64,000 bases of DNA, from NCBI RefSeq assembly GCF_003584685.1, contig NZ_AP018549.1, positions 1,798,001 to 1,862,000 of the forward strand, read 5' to 3'. The position numbers were made by a program, and so were the translations under genes. Source of the stretch: Lactobacillus paragasseri. Lineage in GTDB: Bacteria; Bacillota; Bacilli; Lactobacillales; Lactobacillaceae. Below are positions 54,017 to 62,699 of the stretch, piece by piece (position 1 is the first letter of the stretch; every line of letters begins with the position of its first letter). Under the pieces are notes generated by a model. It had not been told where the DNA came from. It did not search any database and saw only the letters and a list, made by a program, of their open reading frames with translations.

Positions 54017-55894
54017 ATGAGACATCAATGGAAATTTTTCACAATTCTCGGAATTGGTGTCATTGCAGCGATTTTAGACTTTCTGTGTGGAGCTCCTAAA
54101 ATTGGTACATGGCCAATCTCAGGTATCTTAATTGATATCTTCGGAATTTTTATGGCAATTACAATGCTCCGTGAAATGATTCATACGCTTGAATCAGGAC
54201 GCTGGGGTGTAGATATCTTAGCAATTATTGCCGTGGTTTCAACAATGATTGTTGGCGACTATTGGGCAGCTTGGATGATTTTAATCATGCTTACCGGTGG
54301 TGACTCACTTGAAGATTACGCTACCAGTCAAGCAGACAAGGAACTACGTTCTTTATTACAAAACTCACCAAGAATTGCTGATAAGTTAGTCAATGGCAAG
54401 ATTGAAGAAGTTAAAGTTGACGATTTAAAGATTGGCGACATTGTCTTAATTAAGCCAGGTAGTCAAGTTCCTGTTGATGGAGAAATCATTAAAGGTAATT
54501 CTAGTTTTGACCAATCTTCATTAACTGGTGAATCAGTTCCAGTAGATAAAAAAGTCGGCGATGACTTAATGTCAGGATCAATTAATGGGGATGCAGCAGT
54601 AGAAATGAAAGTTACTAAAGCTGCTAAAGATTCTGAATATCAATCAATCGTTGCCTTAGTTAAGTCTTCAGAAGCAAAACCTGCTAAATTCGTTAAAATG
54701 GCTGACCGCTACGCTGTACCATTTACCATTATTTCTTTAATTATTGGTATTGCAGCTATGATTACTTCTGCTGTAACTAATCCAGCACTAGGTTGGCAAG
54801 GTCACTTCTTACGTTTTGCGCAAGTTATGGTTGTTGCTTCGCCTTGTCCATTGTTAATTGCTGCGCCAGTTGCAATGGTTTCAGGCATGAGTTCAATGTC
54901 GCGTAGCCACATTATTGTAAAGTCTGGTACTACGCTTGAAAAGTTATCTCGTACCCTAACTTTTGCTTTTGATAAAACCGGTACTTTAACCGAAAACCAA
55001 CTAGTTATTGACCAAGTCGTTTTAGCAAAAGATAGCTCAATTTCAAAAGAAGAATTACAAGGTTTGGCAGCTAGCGTTGAACAACAATCAAGTCACGTTA
55101 TCGCAACTTCATTAGTAAAAAGCACAGATAAAAACTTAATTAAACCAGTTACCAACTTAAAAGAGGCTACTGCTAAGGGTGTTAGCGGTGAAGTAGACGG
55201 TAAACTAGTAAAAGTTGGTAAACTTGCCTACGTTGATCCTGATCAAGAAAAAATCACAGTTCAATCAACAGCTGTCTTTGTTTCAATTGACAATAAATTT
55301 GCTGGATATATTACTTTCCAAGACCAAATCAGAAAAAACACCCCAGAAACAATCGCTCGTCTTCGCCGTCAAGGTATCAAGCAAATTATGATGCTGACTG
55401 GTGACCGTAGATCTGTAGCCGACAAAGTTGCTACAGAAGCCGGAATTAGAGAAAGCGAAGTTCACGCTGATTTGCTTCCTGCTCAAAAGATTCAGGCTAT
55501 TAGAGATGTTAAACCTAATCTCAGACCAGTTGCCATGGTTGGAGATGGTGTTAATGACGCACCTAGTTTAATGGCTGCTGATGTTGGTATCGCTATGGGT
55601 GCTAAAGGTGCAACCGCTGCTAGCGAAAGTGCCGATGCAGTTATTATGGTTAATGATATTTCTAAAGTTAACGATGCTGTCGCAATTTCTAAACATACGA
55701 TGAAAGTTGCCCACGTTGATATTATTACCGCAATTTGTATCGTTATCTTAATTGAATTGATTGCCTTTACCGGTATCATTCCAGCATTCTGGGGTGCAAT
55801 TTTACAAGAAGTAGTCGACTTAATTACTATCTTGCTTGCTCTTCTTGCTAAAACTAAGCCAACCAATCCTAAACAAACAGGATTAGAGAAATAA
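54017..55894 (+). CDS. P1B-type heavy-metal-transporting ATPase
   Basis: 625 residues. No N-terminal metal-binding domain; membrane helices start at once. Core motifs are TGES in the actuator, SPCPL in the ion-path helix, DKTGTLTEN (phosphorylated Asp) and GDGVNDAPSL. The nucleotide-domain HP dipeptide, conserved in P1B pumps, reads HV (SSHVIA). The SPC motif is known from Co/Fe-type and related exporters, so the metal is not certain. GGAGG lies 9 nt before the ATG at 54017. Confidence 0.88.
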   Translation: MRHQWKFFTILGIGVIAAILDFLCGAPKIGTWPISGILIDIFGIFMAITMLREMIHTLESGRWGVDILAIIAVVSTMIVGDYWAAWMILIMLTGGDSLEDYATSQADKELRSLLQNSPRIADKLVNGKIEEVKVDDLKIGDIVLIKPGSQVPVDGEIIKGNSSFDQSSLTGESVPVDKKVGDDLMSGSINGDAAVEMKVTKAAKDSEYQSIVALVKSSEAKPAKFVKMADRYAVPFTIISLIIGIAAMITSAVTNPALGWQGHFLRFAQVMVVASPCPLLIAAPVAMVSGMSSMSRSHIIVKSGTTLEKLSRTLTFAFDKTGTLTENQLVIDQVVLAKDSSISKEELQGLAASVEQQSSHVIATSLVKSTDKNLIKPVTNLKEATAKGVSGEVDGKLVKVGKLAYVDPDQEKITVQSTAVFVSIDNKFAGYITFQDQIRKNTPETIARLRRQGIKQIMMLTGDRRSVADKVATEAGIRESEVHADLLPAQKIQAIRDVKPNLRPVAMVGDGVNDAPSLMAADVGIAMGAKGATAASESADAVIMVNDISKVNDAVAISKHTMKVAHVDIITAICIVILIELIAFTGIIPAFWGAILQEVVDLITILLALLAKTKPTNPKQTGLEK

Positions 55895-55904
55895 AAAAAC
55901 TAGT

Positions 55905-55933
55905 TTGCAACCAAGAAATTTTTTAGCTAAACT
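55905..55933 (+). promoter_or_regulatory. Possible promoter of the antiporter gene
   Basis: TTGCAA (55905-55910), 17-nt spacer, TAAACT (55928-55933), in the gap after the P-type ATPase gene; overlaps a self-complementary AACTAAA/TTTAGTT. Confidence 0.4.
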
Positions 55934-55976
55934 AAAATTTAGTTAAATATTTTTCATTAGTGGTTGGGTTTTATTT

Positions 55977-56030
55977 AAAACTTTCAAGATTTGCTTATTT
56001 GGGTCAATAAGCGCTTGAAAGTTTTTTATT
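55977..56030 (+). terminator. Structured terminator in the antiporter leader
   Basis: An outer stem AAAACTTTCAAG / CTTGAAAGTTTT encloses an inner stem GCTTATT / AATAAGC, then TTTTTTATTTTG. It ends 31 nt before the antiporter ATG, leaving no room for another promoter. It may end the ATPase transcript, act as an attenuator for the antiporter, or do both. Confidence 0.75.
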
Positions 56031-56060
56031 TTGCCACAAAGTTATAGAAAGTTGAAAGAA

Positions 56061-57221
56061 ATGCACTTTTTAGGAGAATTAATTTTAATTCTGCTGGCTA
56101 CTACATTATTAGGACAACTTTTTTCTCGTCTTAATATGCCAGCAGTTATTGGTCAATTATTATCAGGAATCTTATTAGGACCAGCCATTTTAGGTCTAGT
56201 TAAGCCAAACGAAATCATTTCGCTCTTTTCAGAGTTTGGTGTAATTCTGTTGATGTTCTTAGCTGGGCTAGAAAGTAACTTAGAATTATTGAAGAAATAT
56301 TTCAATCTAAGTTTCACTGTTGCTGGAATTGGCGTTATCCTACCAGTTTTCTTCATGGGAATTGCAAGCTACTTATTTGGAATGAACTTCCTTGAAGCCC
56401 TATTTATCGGAATTGTATTTGCGGCTACTAGTGTTTCAATTTCAGTTGTCGTGTTGCAAGAAGCTAATCAAATTCATACCCGAGCTGGTACAGCTATTCT
56501 AGGAGCAGCTGTGGTTGATGATATCTTAGCAGTAATTGTGCTTAGTTTATTTACTACCTTTAGTCATGAAGGCGGTAAAAGTGGTTTAACTAATAATTTC
56601 TTTCTTAATTTATTAATTGAAGTAATCTATTTTGTTGTAGTCTGGATTATCTTCAAATTCATCGCACCATATTTTATGAAATTAGCAGAAAAAATTGAAG
56701 TCGATTATGCTGTAGTTATTGGATCACTTGTACTTGCCTTATCAATGGCTTGGGCAGCTGACTTTGTAGGTTTAAGTGCGGTTGTAGGGGCCTTTTTTGG
56801 CGGTCTTGCAATCAGACAAACTCCGCAATATAAAGAAGTTCAATCTTCAGTTAGTGCAATTGGATATTCAATTTTTATCCCAGTATTTTTTGTAAATATT
56901 GGTCTTTCAATGACATTTGCTAGTTTTATTAAAGATATTTGGTTCATTATTGTAATGACAATTTTAGCTGTCGTATCTAAGTTCTGGGCTGGTAAATATT
57001 CAAGTGAATTATTTGGCTTTACCAAAAATGAGGGAAACATCGTTGGTGCTGGGATGGTATCACGTGGTGAAGTAGCCTTGATTGTTGCTCAAATCGGAAT
57101 TACGCACCACCTCTTCCCAGAGGATATTTATTCAAGTTTAATCCTGGTAATTATTATCACCACTGTCCTCTCACCATTTATCTTGAACTACTACATTAAA
57201 CGTGGCATAAAAAATCACTAA
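56061..57221 (+). CDS. CPA2-type cation/proton antiporter
   Basis: 386 residues, 12 or more helices, only the membrane domain of Kef-type exchangers (no TrkA-N domain). QLLSGILLGPAILGLV, GAAVVDDILAVIVLSLF (the Asp pair of the transport site) and SRGEVALIVAQIG are hallmarks. Exchanges Na+ or K+ for protons. The in-frame ATG at 56061 with GAAAG upstream is preferred over the codon at 56031, which lies inside the terminator tail. Confidence 0.87.
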   Translation: MHFLGELILILLATTLLGQLFSRLNMPAVIGQLLSGILLGPAILGLVKPNEIISLFSEFGVILLMFLAGLESNLELLKKYFNLSFTVAGIGVILPVFFMGIASYLFGMNFLEALFIGIVFAATSVSISVVVLQEANQIHTRAGTAILGAAVVDDILAVIVLSLFTTFSHEGGKSGLTNNFFLNLLIEVIYFVVVWIIFKFIAPYFMKLAEKIEVDYAVVIGSLVLALSMAWAADFVGLSAVVGAFFGGLAIRQTPQYKEVQSSVSAIGYSIFIPVFFVNIGLSMTFASFIKDIWFIIVMTILAVVSKFWAGKYSSELFGFTKNEGNIVGAGMVSRGEVALIVAQIGITHHLFPEDIYSSLILVIIITTVLSPFILNYYIKRGIKNH

Positions 57222-57224
57222 AAT

Positions 57225-57273
57225 AAAAACGAATTAGCCGTTGATTTAATCAACAAATAGCTAATTCGTTTTT
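57225..57273 (+). terminator. Bidirectional terminator
   Basis: Stem AAAAACGAATTAGC / GCTAATTCGTTTTT with an inner GTTGAT / ATCAAC hairpin, between convergent genes. Confidence 0.88.
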
Positions 57274-57280
57274 TTATATT

Positions 57281-57934
57281 CTAATTTACTGAAATACTAC
57301 CCAAAGAAGTGTCTGCTTCTAAAACATTCCTAGAGTCACTATTCTTTTCAAAGGAATCACCATGTTTTTTACCACTAATTGTAATTTTCCCAAGAGAAGT
57401 ATCTAGATCATAACCAGTCGCATTACTGCTCTCAACTCTAATATTTCCTCTTGAAGTATCAAAACTAATTCCATCTTTAGTCTTCAAATCTTTAATATCG
57501 ATATTGCCGTTTGATAAATCAATATCGCCTATTTTCACTGCTAAATAATCAGCACTAAAATTACCATTTGAATTATCAACATTTAAACTTTCTAATTGTT
57601 CTTTCGGCATTTCAATGACGATTTTAGAATTTAATTGCTTAAAGTTAAATAAACGAATGTGGGTAATTTGATTCTTAAAACTAATTTTTAATTTACTATC
57701 TTTAACCTCAACTTTAGGGACATTTTTTTCTAATCCAGAGTAACTAACATGATATTTATTTCCTGCTTTTAAAACTACATCTCCTGTTGGAATATCTATC
57801 TCTACTTTAGTAAATTTAGAAAGTGAATAATCCTGATTAACAACTTTTTGATTAGCTACATTAAACATTGTCAATCCTCCAACTAATATAATTACAATAA
57901 TGCCAATACTAAATAATGTTTTCTTCCAATTCAT
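57281..57934 (-). CDS. DUF4097 membrane-anchored surface protein
   Basis: 217 residues. One N-terminal membrane helix (about 6-26) is followed by a repetitive beta-helix-like region with alternating units (VDNSNGNFSADYLAVKIGD, DLSNGNIDIKDLK, DTSRGNIRVES, DTSLGKITISG), the DUF4097 putative adhesin pattern. Its ATG directly follows the TAG of the ABC gene, so it is coupled to the exporter. It may be a surface partner or sensor for the exporter; this is inference. Confidence 0.82.
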   Translation of the reverse strand: MNWKKTLFSIGIIVIILVGGLTMFNVANQKVVNQDYSLSKFTKVEIDIPTGDVVLKAGNKYHVSYSGLEKNVPKVEVKDSKLKISFKNQITHIRLFNFKQLNSKIVIEMPKEQLESLNVDNSNGNFSADYLAVKIGDIDLSNGNIDIKDLKTKDGISFDTSRGNIRVESSNATGYDLDTSLGKITISGKKHGDSFEKNSDSRNVLEADTSLGSISVN

Positions 57935-59512
57935 CTAAATATGTTCCTTCAAGTCAAGTATTTCGTCATATTGCTTCAATTCATCTTTCTCATAGTGGTG
58001 AATCACTTCAATAAAAGTTAACTTTGAAGCTAATAAATATTTATGAATTATATCAGAAGTTTTCTTATCAAGGGAAGCATTAATTTCATCAAGTAATAAC
58101 ACTGGGCGCTTCATTAAAATTGCTCTTGCTAACTCAATCCGTGCTAGTTGTCCACCTGATAATTTATCGGCTGCTTCTCCTAATTGATAGTCAAAGCCTT
58201 TTTCTTTAACTAATTCGCTCAAGTCCAAGTTATCGCAAACTTCCTCTACCTTTTCCCGGGAAATGTTTTTTCCTAAAGTCAAATTAAACAATAGACTATC
58301 CGCAAAAATAACCGGTGCTTGGCTTGCATATGAGAATAAGTCTGGAAATGTACCAGCTTTTACTCTTTTATCATTTAATCTAATCGCCTCTGCTTTTCCA
58401 TATTTTCCATATAGTAAGAACTGCAATAAAGTCGATTTTCCTGCTCCAGATGGTCCAATGACAGCAATTTTCTTACCTAGGTTGACATTTAAGTCAATCC
58501 CAGTAGCTAATTGCTTACCATCTCTCTTTAAGATCAAATCTTCTACTTGTAAATCCTGTAAACTTACAACTTTTCTATTTTCTGCATCTTTTTCTTTATC
58601 TAAAAAGTCATTAACCTTCTCAACAATCTTCTTAGTAGTAGACAATTTACTTCTATCATCTAAGATAAATAAAATTGGATTTATAAATGAATTGGCTAAT
58701 TGCACAATTGCAAATAAAGCTCCTAAACTTGTTTGTCCTTTTACAACTAAATAAATTCCAAATAGAAATGGCATCAAAAATGTAACAATATTTCCAACAA
58801 AATTAATCCATGAGTTCGTATCAAGGTTTAAGAGATTCATATTACTCAATGCTTGTTCTAGCTTAGAAATTGTTTGTTTATTTTTAGCAACCGCCTGATT
58901 TTGACCATCATATAAATGTAGCGTTTCAACACCTGCTAAGAAGTTTTTAGTCTGATTAACATACTTACTATTAGCACTAGTCCACTTTTCAGAAGATTCT
59001 TGAATAGGCTTTTGAAAAACATTAGAAACAACCATTGGAATAAAAGATCCAACTAGGAATAGTAATGTAAGTAGCCAATTAACTGCTAAAGCATAGCCTA
59101 GTGCTAATACTAACGAAAAAATCTGCATAATAATTTCAATTTGAGCATTAAAACGATTAGTTTCAAGTAGTTTAAAATCATTAGTTAAAAATCCTAAACT
59201 ATCATTATTTTCGTCTTTTGACTCTTCTAGCATTCCACCCAAAATATGTGTTCTTAAATAAGTGTTAGTTTCCTTAATTGTATTAGTTTTCAATCTGTTA
59301 AATACTAGGCTTGCAATTAAGGTAACAACTAATGCTGCAATGATAATAATCAAAAATTGTGTAATTTTGCCCCAGTTCTTATTAGTAGCAATATTAGTTA
59401 GTGTTTGCACAACATTGGCCATAATAATATTTTGAAAACTAGCAATTAAACCAAAGATAATCATCAATATGAATCTAAATTTATTTGAATACTTAAACAG
59501 CATCTTCTTCAT
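57935..59512 (-). CDS. ABC exporter half-transporter next to the Rgg regulator
   Basis: 525 residues with an N-terminal six-helix membrane domain and an ATPase domain: Walker A GPSGAGKST, signature LSGGQLARIE, Walker B VLLLDEINASLD (the D-loop-preceding residues differ from the usual DEATSALD) and a switch histidine in EVIHHYE. A paralogue of 8231-9832. Divergent from the Rgg-type regulator across a 101-nt region with a 16-bp palindrome, which suggests Rgg control. Cargo unknown; a peptide is plausible. Confidence 0.86.
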   Translation of the reverse strand: MKKMLFKYSNKFRFILMIIFGLIASFQNIIMANVVQTLTNIATNKNWGKITQFLIIIIAALVVTLIASLVFNRLKTNTIKETNTYLRTHILGGMLEESKDENNDSLGFLTNDFKLLETNRFNAQIEIIMQIFSLVLALGYALAVNWLLTLLFLVGSFIPMVVSNVFQKPIQESSEKWTSANSKYVNQTKNFLAGVETLHLYDGQNQAVAKNKQTISKLEQALSNMNLLNLDTNSWINFVGNIVTFLMPFLFGIYLVVKGQTSLGALFAIVQLANSFINPILFILDDRSKLSTTKKIVEKVNDFLDKEKDAENRKVVSLQDLQVEDLILKRDGKQLATGIDLNVNLGKKIAVIGPSGAGKSTLLQFLLYGKYGKAEAIRLNDKRVKAGTFPDLFSYASQAPVIFADSLLFNLTLGKNISREKVEEVCDNLDLSELVKEKGFDYQLGEAADKLSGGQLARIELARAILMKRPVLLLDEINASLDKKTSDIIHKYLLASKLTFIEVIHHYEKDELKQYDEILDLKEHI

Positions 59513-59533
59513 CCCCTCATCGATTTAAACTTG

Positions 59534-59562
59534 TTGATAAGAGTATATGATGAGATTATACT
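59534..59562 (+). promoter_or_regulatory. Promoter of the Rgg-type regulator
   Basis: TTGATA (59534-59539), 17-nt spacer, TATACT (59557-59562), about 50 nt before the start codon. A minus-strand TATACT at 59547-59542 could serve the ABC gene. Confidence 0.6.
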
Positions 59563-59575
59563 TAAAAATAAATCT

Positions 59576-59591
59576 CTTGCAGATCTGCAAG
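59576..59591. promoter_or_regulatory. Perfect 16-bp palindrome, probable operator
   Basis: CTTGCAGATCTGCAAG is a complete inverted repeat without spacer. It lies just after the predicted start point of the regulator gene and about 30 nt upstream of the minus-strand -10, a position suitable for autoregulation and for activation of the exporter. Confidence 0.6.
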
Positions 59592-59613
59592 TTAGTTTTT
59601 GGAGAATGAAAAA

Positions 59614-60474
59614 ATGTATGGTCATGAATTCAAAGAATTACGCTTAGAACAAGGTATTACGCAAAAAGAGGCTTGCAGCGGAATCTGTTCTGAATCAAAA
59701 CTATCACGCTGGGAAAATGATCAAGTCGAGGTTGAATTTAGTACGGCAATGAAATTACTAAATAGAATTCACATTACTAGTCATGAATTTATGGGTTGGT
59801 CCAAATTTTCACCACGACCCGAAATAGATCCTGAGCTTTCTGAAGCTACTGAAAAAGAAAATATTCCGTTTCTCAAACGAGTTACACAAAAACAACTAAC
59901 TAAGTATCATAAAAATCATAATAAGTTTGACTTATTTATGGCTGCTAATCTATGTAATCAACTTTTTATCATCGAACATAAAAATTACTTGCCTCCTATT
60001 GACCAAAAAAAGCTTTTTGCAATTTTTTCAAAAGTCAATTTATGGAGTCAATACTATATTTCAGCGTTTGGTGCATCAATTTTTCTATTCAATCCTAAGC
60101 AAATTTATGGTAGTTCAATGCAAATCATTCGTAATATTGACCGTCTTAAAGAAGCTGAAACTAGTTTTAACTTAGAAATCATTATGGGAAGTTTATCAGA
60201 TGGCATTTTACGGCTGATTTCACTTAATGAATTGTCTTATGCTCAGAAATTAGTCAAAGAACTTAAAAAAATCGAATTACCACAATATTTAATGTTTTTT
60301 ACTCTAACCTTGACTTATTTGCAAAAGGCAATTGATTACATGAAAAATGGTGATGACAAACCAATACTTACATTAATTTCAGAAGTTTTAGATTTAGGGT
60401 GCAGTGTGCAAGCCACCACCTACCTAGATATGTTTAAGTATTTAAAAGCTCAGCGAAAAAAATACAATTTTTAA
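59614..60474 (+). CDS. Rgg/GadR/MutR-family transcriptional regulator
   Basis: 286 residues: HTH_3-type DNA-binding domain (about 1-60, FKELRLEQGITQKEACSGI with SKLSRWENDQ as recognition helix) followed by a long all-helical C-terminal repeat domain that in the family binds short peptide pheromones. GGAG lies 9 nt before the ATG at 59614, preferred over the TTG at 59599. No short hydrophobic peptide gene is visible beside it. Divergent from the ABC/DUF4097 pair. Confidence 0.86.
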   Translation: MYGHEFKELRLEQGITQKEACSGICSESKLSRWENDQVEVEFSTAMKLLNRIHITSHEFMGWSKFSPRPEIDPELSEATEKENIPFLKRVTQKQLTKYHKNHNKFDLFMAANLCNQLFIIEHKNYLPPIDQKKLFAIFSKVNLWSQYYISAFGASIFLFNPKQIYGSSMQIIRNIDRLKEAETSFNLEIIMGSLSDGILRLISLNELSYAQKLVKELKKIELPQYLMFFTLTLTYLQKAIDYMKNGDDKPILTLISEVLDLGCSVQATTYLDMFKYLKAQRKKYNF

Positions 60475-60544
60475 CATAGCGTCTACATTCATTTTTTAAA
60501 CAATCCCAATATATAGTCACGATCACTTAACAGGCATAATAAAA

Positions 60545-60565
60545 AACGCAGTTTAAAACTGCGTT
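60545..60565 (-). terminator. Bidirectional terminator
   Basis: Stem AACGCAGTTT / AAACTGCGTT with a T-rich minus-strand tail (TTTTTTATT); it ends the second Rgg-like gene and the plus-strand regulator. Confidence 0.75.
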
Positions 60566-60601
60566 CTTTGTACGATCAAATCATAGCGGCAACAATCCAG
60601 A

Positions 60602-61432
60602 CTATATTCGTAGCTCTTCCCCATACTCAGGCATACCTACAAGACAAAAACTTTTTATTATAGCATCGCAATATTGCAACGCAGACTTATCTTGATTCTT
60701 TTTATATTGAATGAAATAAGTAAAAAAGGTCATCGCACTTTTATAAAAGAAAAGATCAGGATTAGTTGGAACCTTATTAGCAAAATCACTATAAAAATCA
60801 ATATTCTCAAATTTATTTTCTTCGATAGAAAGGACTAAAACATTAATAGCTAAAGAAAGTAGAGATTTTTTAACAAGCATAGATTCACGCACTTGATACT
60901 TTTCAATTATCTTTCTAACAATTGCTTCGTTATCAGCCAAACTATAGAAACGCATAGAATTGCAATACAGCATAAACTTAGTACTATTGAAATTTGGAAT
61001 TTCAAAAATTTTCTTCTTAATCTCATCTCTAATTTTTTGATTAGGTTTATCCGGATTTAGTAATTCTAAAAGTCCATCAGCAATCAAATTTTGAATTTCT
61101 TTATCTTTTTCAGATAATTTACTTTCTGTAATCATTAATTTAACCTTTTTTAGTTTATCTTTATCTACTTGATAATATGCTTCTTCCATTATCTTTTTTT
61201 GAATTTGAATCTGACTTTGATAGTTTTCATAATTTGGGTCTAAAGTTTCAATAAATTCTATAGCATCAATTTGATTATATCTAAGCAGATTAATTAAGTT
61301 TTCCGCTGAAATTTGATGTATATTTCTTTCTACTTTTCCGTAGTAAGATCGATCAATTATATTACCCGCAAATTCTTGCAAAGTTTTATTTTGGTTAATA
61401 CGGTATTGCCTAAGCAGATCTCCTATTGTCAT
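60602..61432 (-). CDS. Second Rgg-like transcriptional regulator
   Basis: 276 residues: N-terminal HTH (about 1-60, IGDLLRQYRINQNKTLQEFAG, with SYYGKVERNIHQIS) and a helical C-terminal domain of the Rgg type. It diverges from the neighbour in the HTH. GGTGAAGG lies 5 nt before the ATG at 61432. Its own upstream region holds no intact peptide gene but a degenerate hydrophobic reading frame on the same strand. Target unknown. Confidence 0.78.
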   Translation of the reverse strand: MTIGDLLRQYRINQNKTLQEFAGNIIDRSYYGKVERNIHQISAENLINLLRYNQIDAIEFIETLDPNYENYQSQIQIQKKIMEEAYYQVDKDKLKKVKLMITESKLSEKDKEIQNLIADGLLELLNPDKPNQKIRDEIKKKIFEIPNFNSTKFMLYCNSMRFYSLADNEAIVRKIIEKYQVRESMLVKKSLLSLAINVLVLSIEENKFENIDFYSDFANKVPTNPDLFFYKSAMTFFTYFIQYKKNQDKSALQYCDAIIKSFCLVGMPEYGEELRI

Positions 61433-61439
61433 TTTTACC

Positions 61440-61700
61440 TTCACCCCTAATCAAAAATTTTTATCACTATTTTAATGAGATGGACAGAACCAAACAAGTA
61501 CAAAATTTTGGATTCCGATTAAAACGTATGTCGTTAATAACGTAGTCATCACTGATGCAGTACCATAAGGATCGTATTAATCAAGCCAATTCCTGAGGCT
61601 AAAATTTTCTGAGCAATTGCATTAACTAACCATTGCTGCATTTTAAGTGAAGCAGTACTTACAACTGCAGCCAATAAAAAGTAAAACGATAAGATTATAA
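61440..61700 (-). pseudogene. Possible remnant of a small hydrophobic protein gene
   Basis: On the minus strand a hydrophobic reading frame (FFVVFIILSFYFLLAAVVS, then QQWLVNAIAQKILASGIGLI) ends in TGA near 61549. A second frame continues with VMTTLLTTYVLIGIQNFVLV, as if a one-base shift had split one small membrane protein. No proper start with a ribosome binding site exists. It could be a decayed peptide or bacteriocin-type gene linked to the regulator, but similarity to known families is not evident. Confidence 0.3.
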
Positions 61701-61713
61701 AAACAACAAAGAA

Positions 61714-61769
61714 AAAGGCCAAACACCTTACGTGCTTGACCTTACTTAAAAGAGGCTACCTTAGCCTCT
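61714..61769 (-). terminator. Two successive terminator hairpins
   Basis: On the minus strand AGAGGCTA / TAGCCTCTTTT (about 61750-61769) is followed by GGTCAAGCAC / GTGTTTGGCC with TTTTTCTTT (about 61709-61742), after the 84-residue membrane protein gene. Confidence 0.8.
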
Positions 61770-61771
61770 TT

Positions 61772-62026
61772 TCATGATCTTAATAAAAAGTAATGATATA
61801 AATACCAAGTTTCAACTATAAACACAATTACTAGATAACCATACCAATCGAAATTTGTATCATGATTACCAAATTGTGTTAAACATACAAAACTAGAAAC
61901 AATAATTCCAATTAAGCAATAAGCAAATGGAAAACCATATTTAATAATATGCTGCCTAACTAGTAAGCATAGAATGAATCCAATAATCGCTAAACTTAGA
62001 AACATCCAAAACATACAATAAATCAC
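61772..62026 (-). CDS. Small membrane protein after pcp
   Basis: 84 residues with three membrane segments (about 2-20, 29-48, 59-78) and no recognised motif. It follows pcp by 7 nt on the same strand and precedes two terminators, so it is the last gene of the DUF969-DUF979-pcp operon. Function unknown. Confidence 0.65.
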   Translation of the reverse strand: MIYCMFWMFLSLAIIGFILCLLVRQHIIKYGFPFAYCLIGIIVSSFVCLTQFGNHDTNFDWYGYLVIVFIVETWYLYHYFLLRS

Positions 62027-62033
62027 CTACGCT

Positions 62034-62681
62034 TTAGTGATTTGCGCCTTCAATTGCTTCAATATCGCCCTTACCATCACGTTCAACAATAGCGCTAAGA
62101 GCTGCAGTTAATCCTTTAACAATGTCATCAAGCGCCATGGATGGAGTATTAGGACGGTTTACAACTTGCTCAGGTAAGAATGGAATATGAATAAATCCTG
62201 CCTTAATGTTAGGAAATTCTTTATCTCTCATATATTGAACTTGATACATAATATGATTACATACATAAGTACCAGCAGTATTTGAAACGCTAGCTGGTAA
62301 GCCTGCATCCCTAATTGCCTTCGCCTCTGCCTTAATTGGCAATTGTGTAAAGTAGGCAGTTTCTCCATCTTTATGAATTGGTTCACCAAGTGGTTGGTAG
62401 CCTTCATTATCTGGAATTCGTCCATCATTGATATTAATTGCTACTCGCTCTGGTGTTAAGCCGAAGCGTCCGCCAGCTTGACCAACATTTAAGACATAAT
62501 CAGGATTTTCTTTTTTTATTGCTTCTTTTACAACTTCAGCTGACTTATTAAAGACAGTTGGAATTTCTAACTTAACAACTTCTGCACCTTTAATTTCATC
62601 AGGCAGTCTTTTAACTGCTTCAATTGCTGGATTAATTTTATCTCCCCCAAAGGGATCAAAACCTGTTACTAAAATTTTCAT
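62034..62681 (-). CDS. pcp: Pyrrolidone-carboxylate (pyroglutamyl) peptidase
   Basis: 215 residues, normal length for a type I pyroglutamyl peptidase. The triad is visible: E78 in GLTPERV, C141 in [10 protein letters not shown] and H165 in [12 protein letters not shown]. Removes N-terminal 5-oxoproline from peptides in the cytoplasm. Lies 18 nt after the DUF979 gene; the three-gene arrangement recurs in many Gram-positive bacteria. Confidence 0.95.
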   Translation of the reverse strand: MKILVTGFDPFGGDKINPAIEAVKRLPDEIKGAEVVKLEIPTVFNKSAEVVKEAIKKENPDYVLNVGQAGGRFGLTPERVAININDGRIPDNEGYQPLGEPIHKDGETAYFTQLPIKAEAKAIRDAGLPASVSNTAGTYVCNHIMYQVQYMRDKEFPNIKAGFIHIPFLPEQVVNRPNTPSMALDDIVKGLTAALSAIVERDGKGDIEAIEGANH

Positions 62682-62699
62682 AATATTATCCTTTCAAGA

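Noticed and set aside
61600..61700. A circular bacteriocin gene (gassericin A / uberolysin type) in the gap before the second Rgg gene
   Set aside because: The hydrophobic frame has no start, is broken by a frame change and shows no convincing alignment to those peptides from memory.
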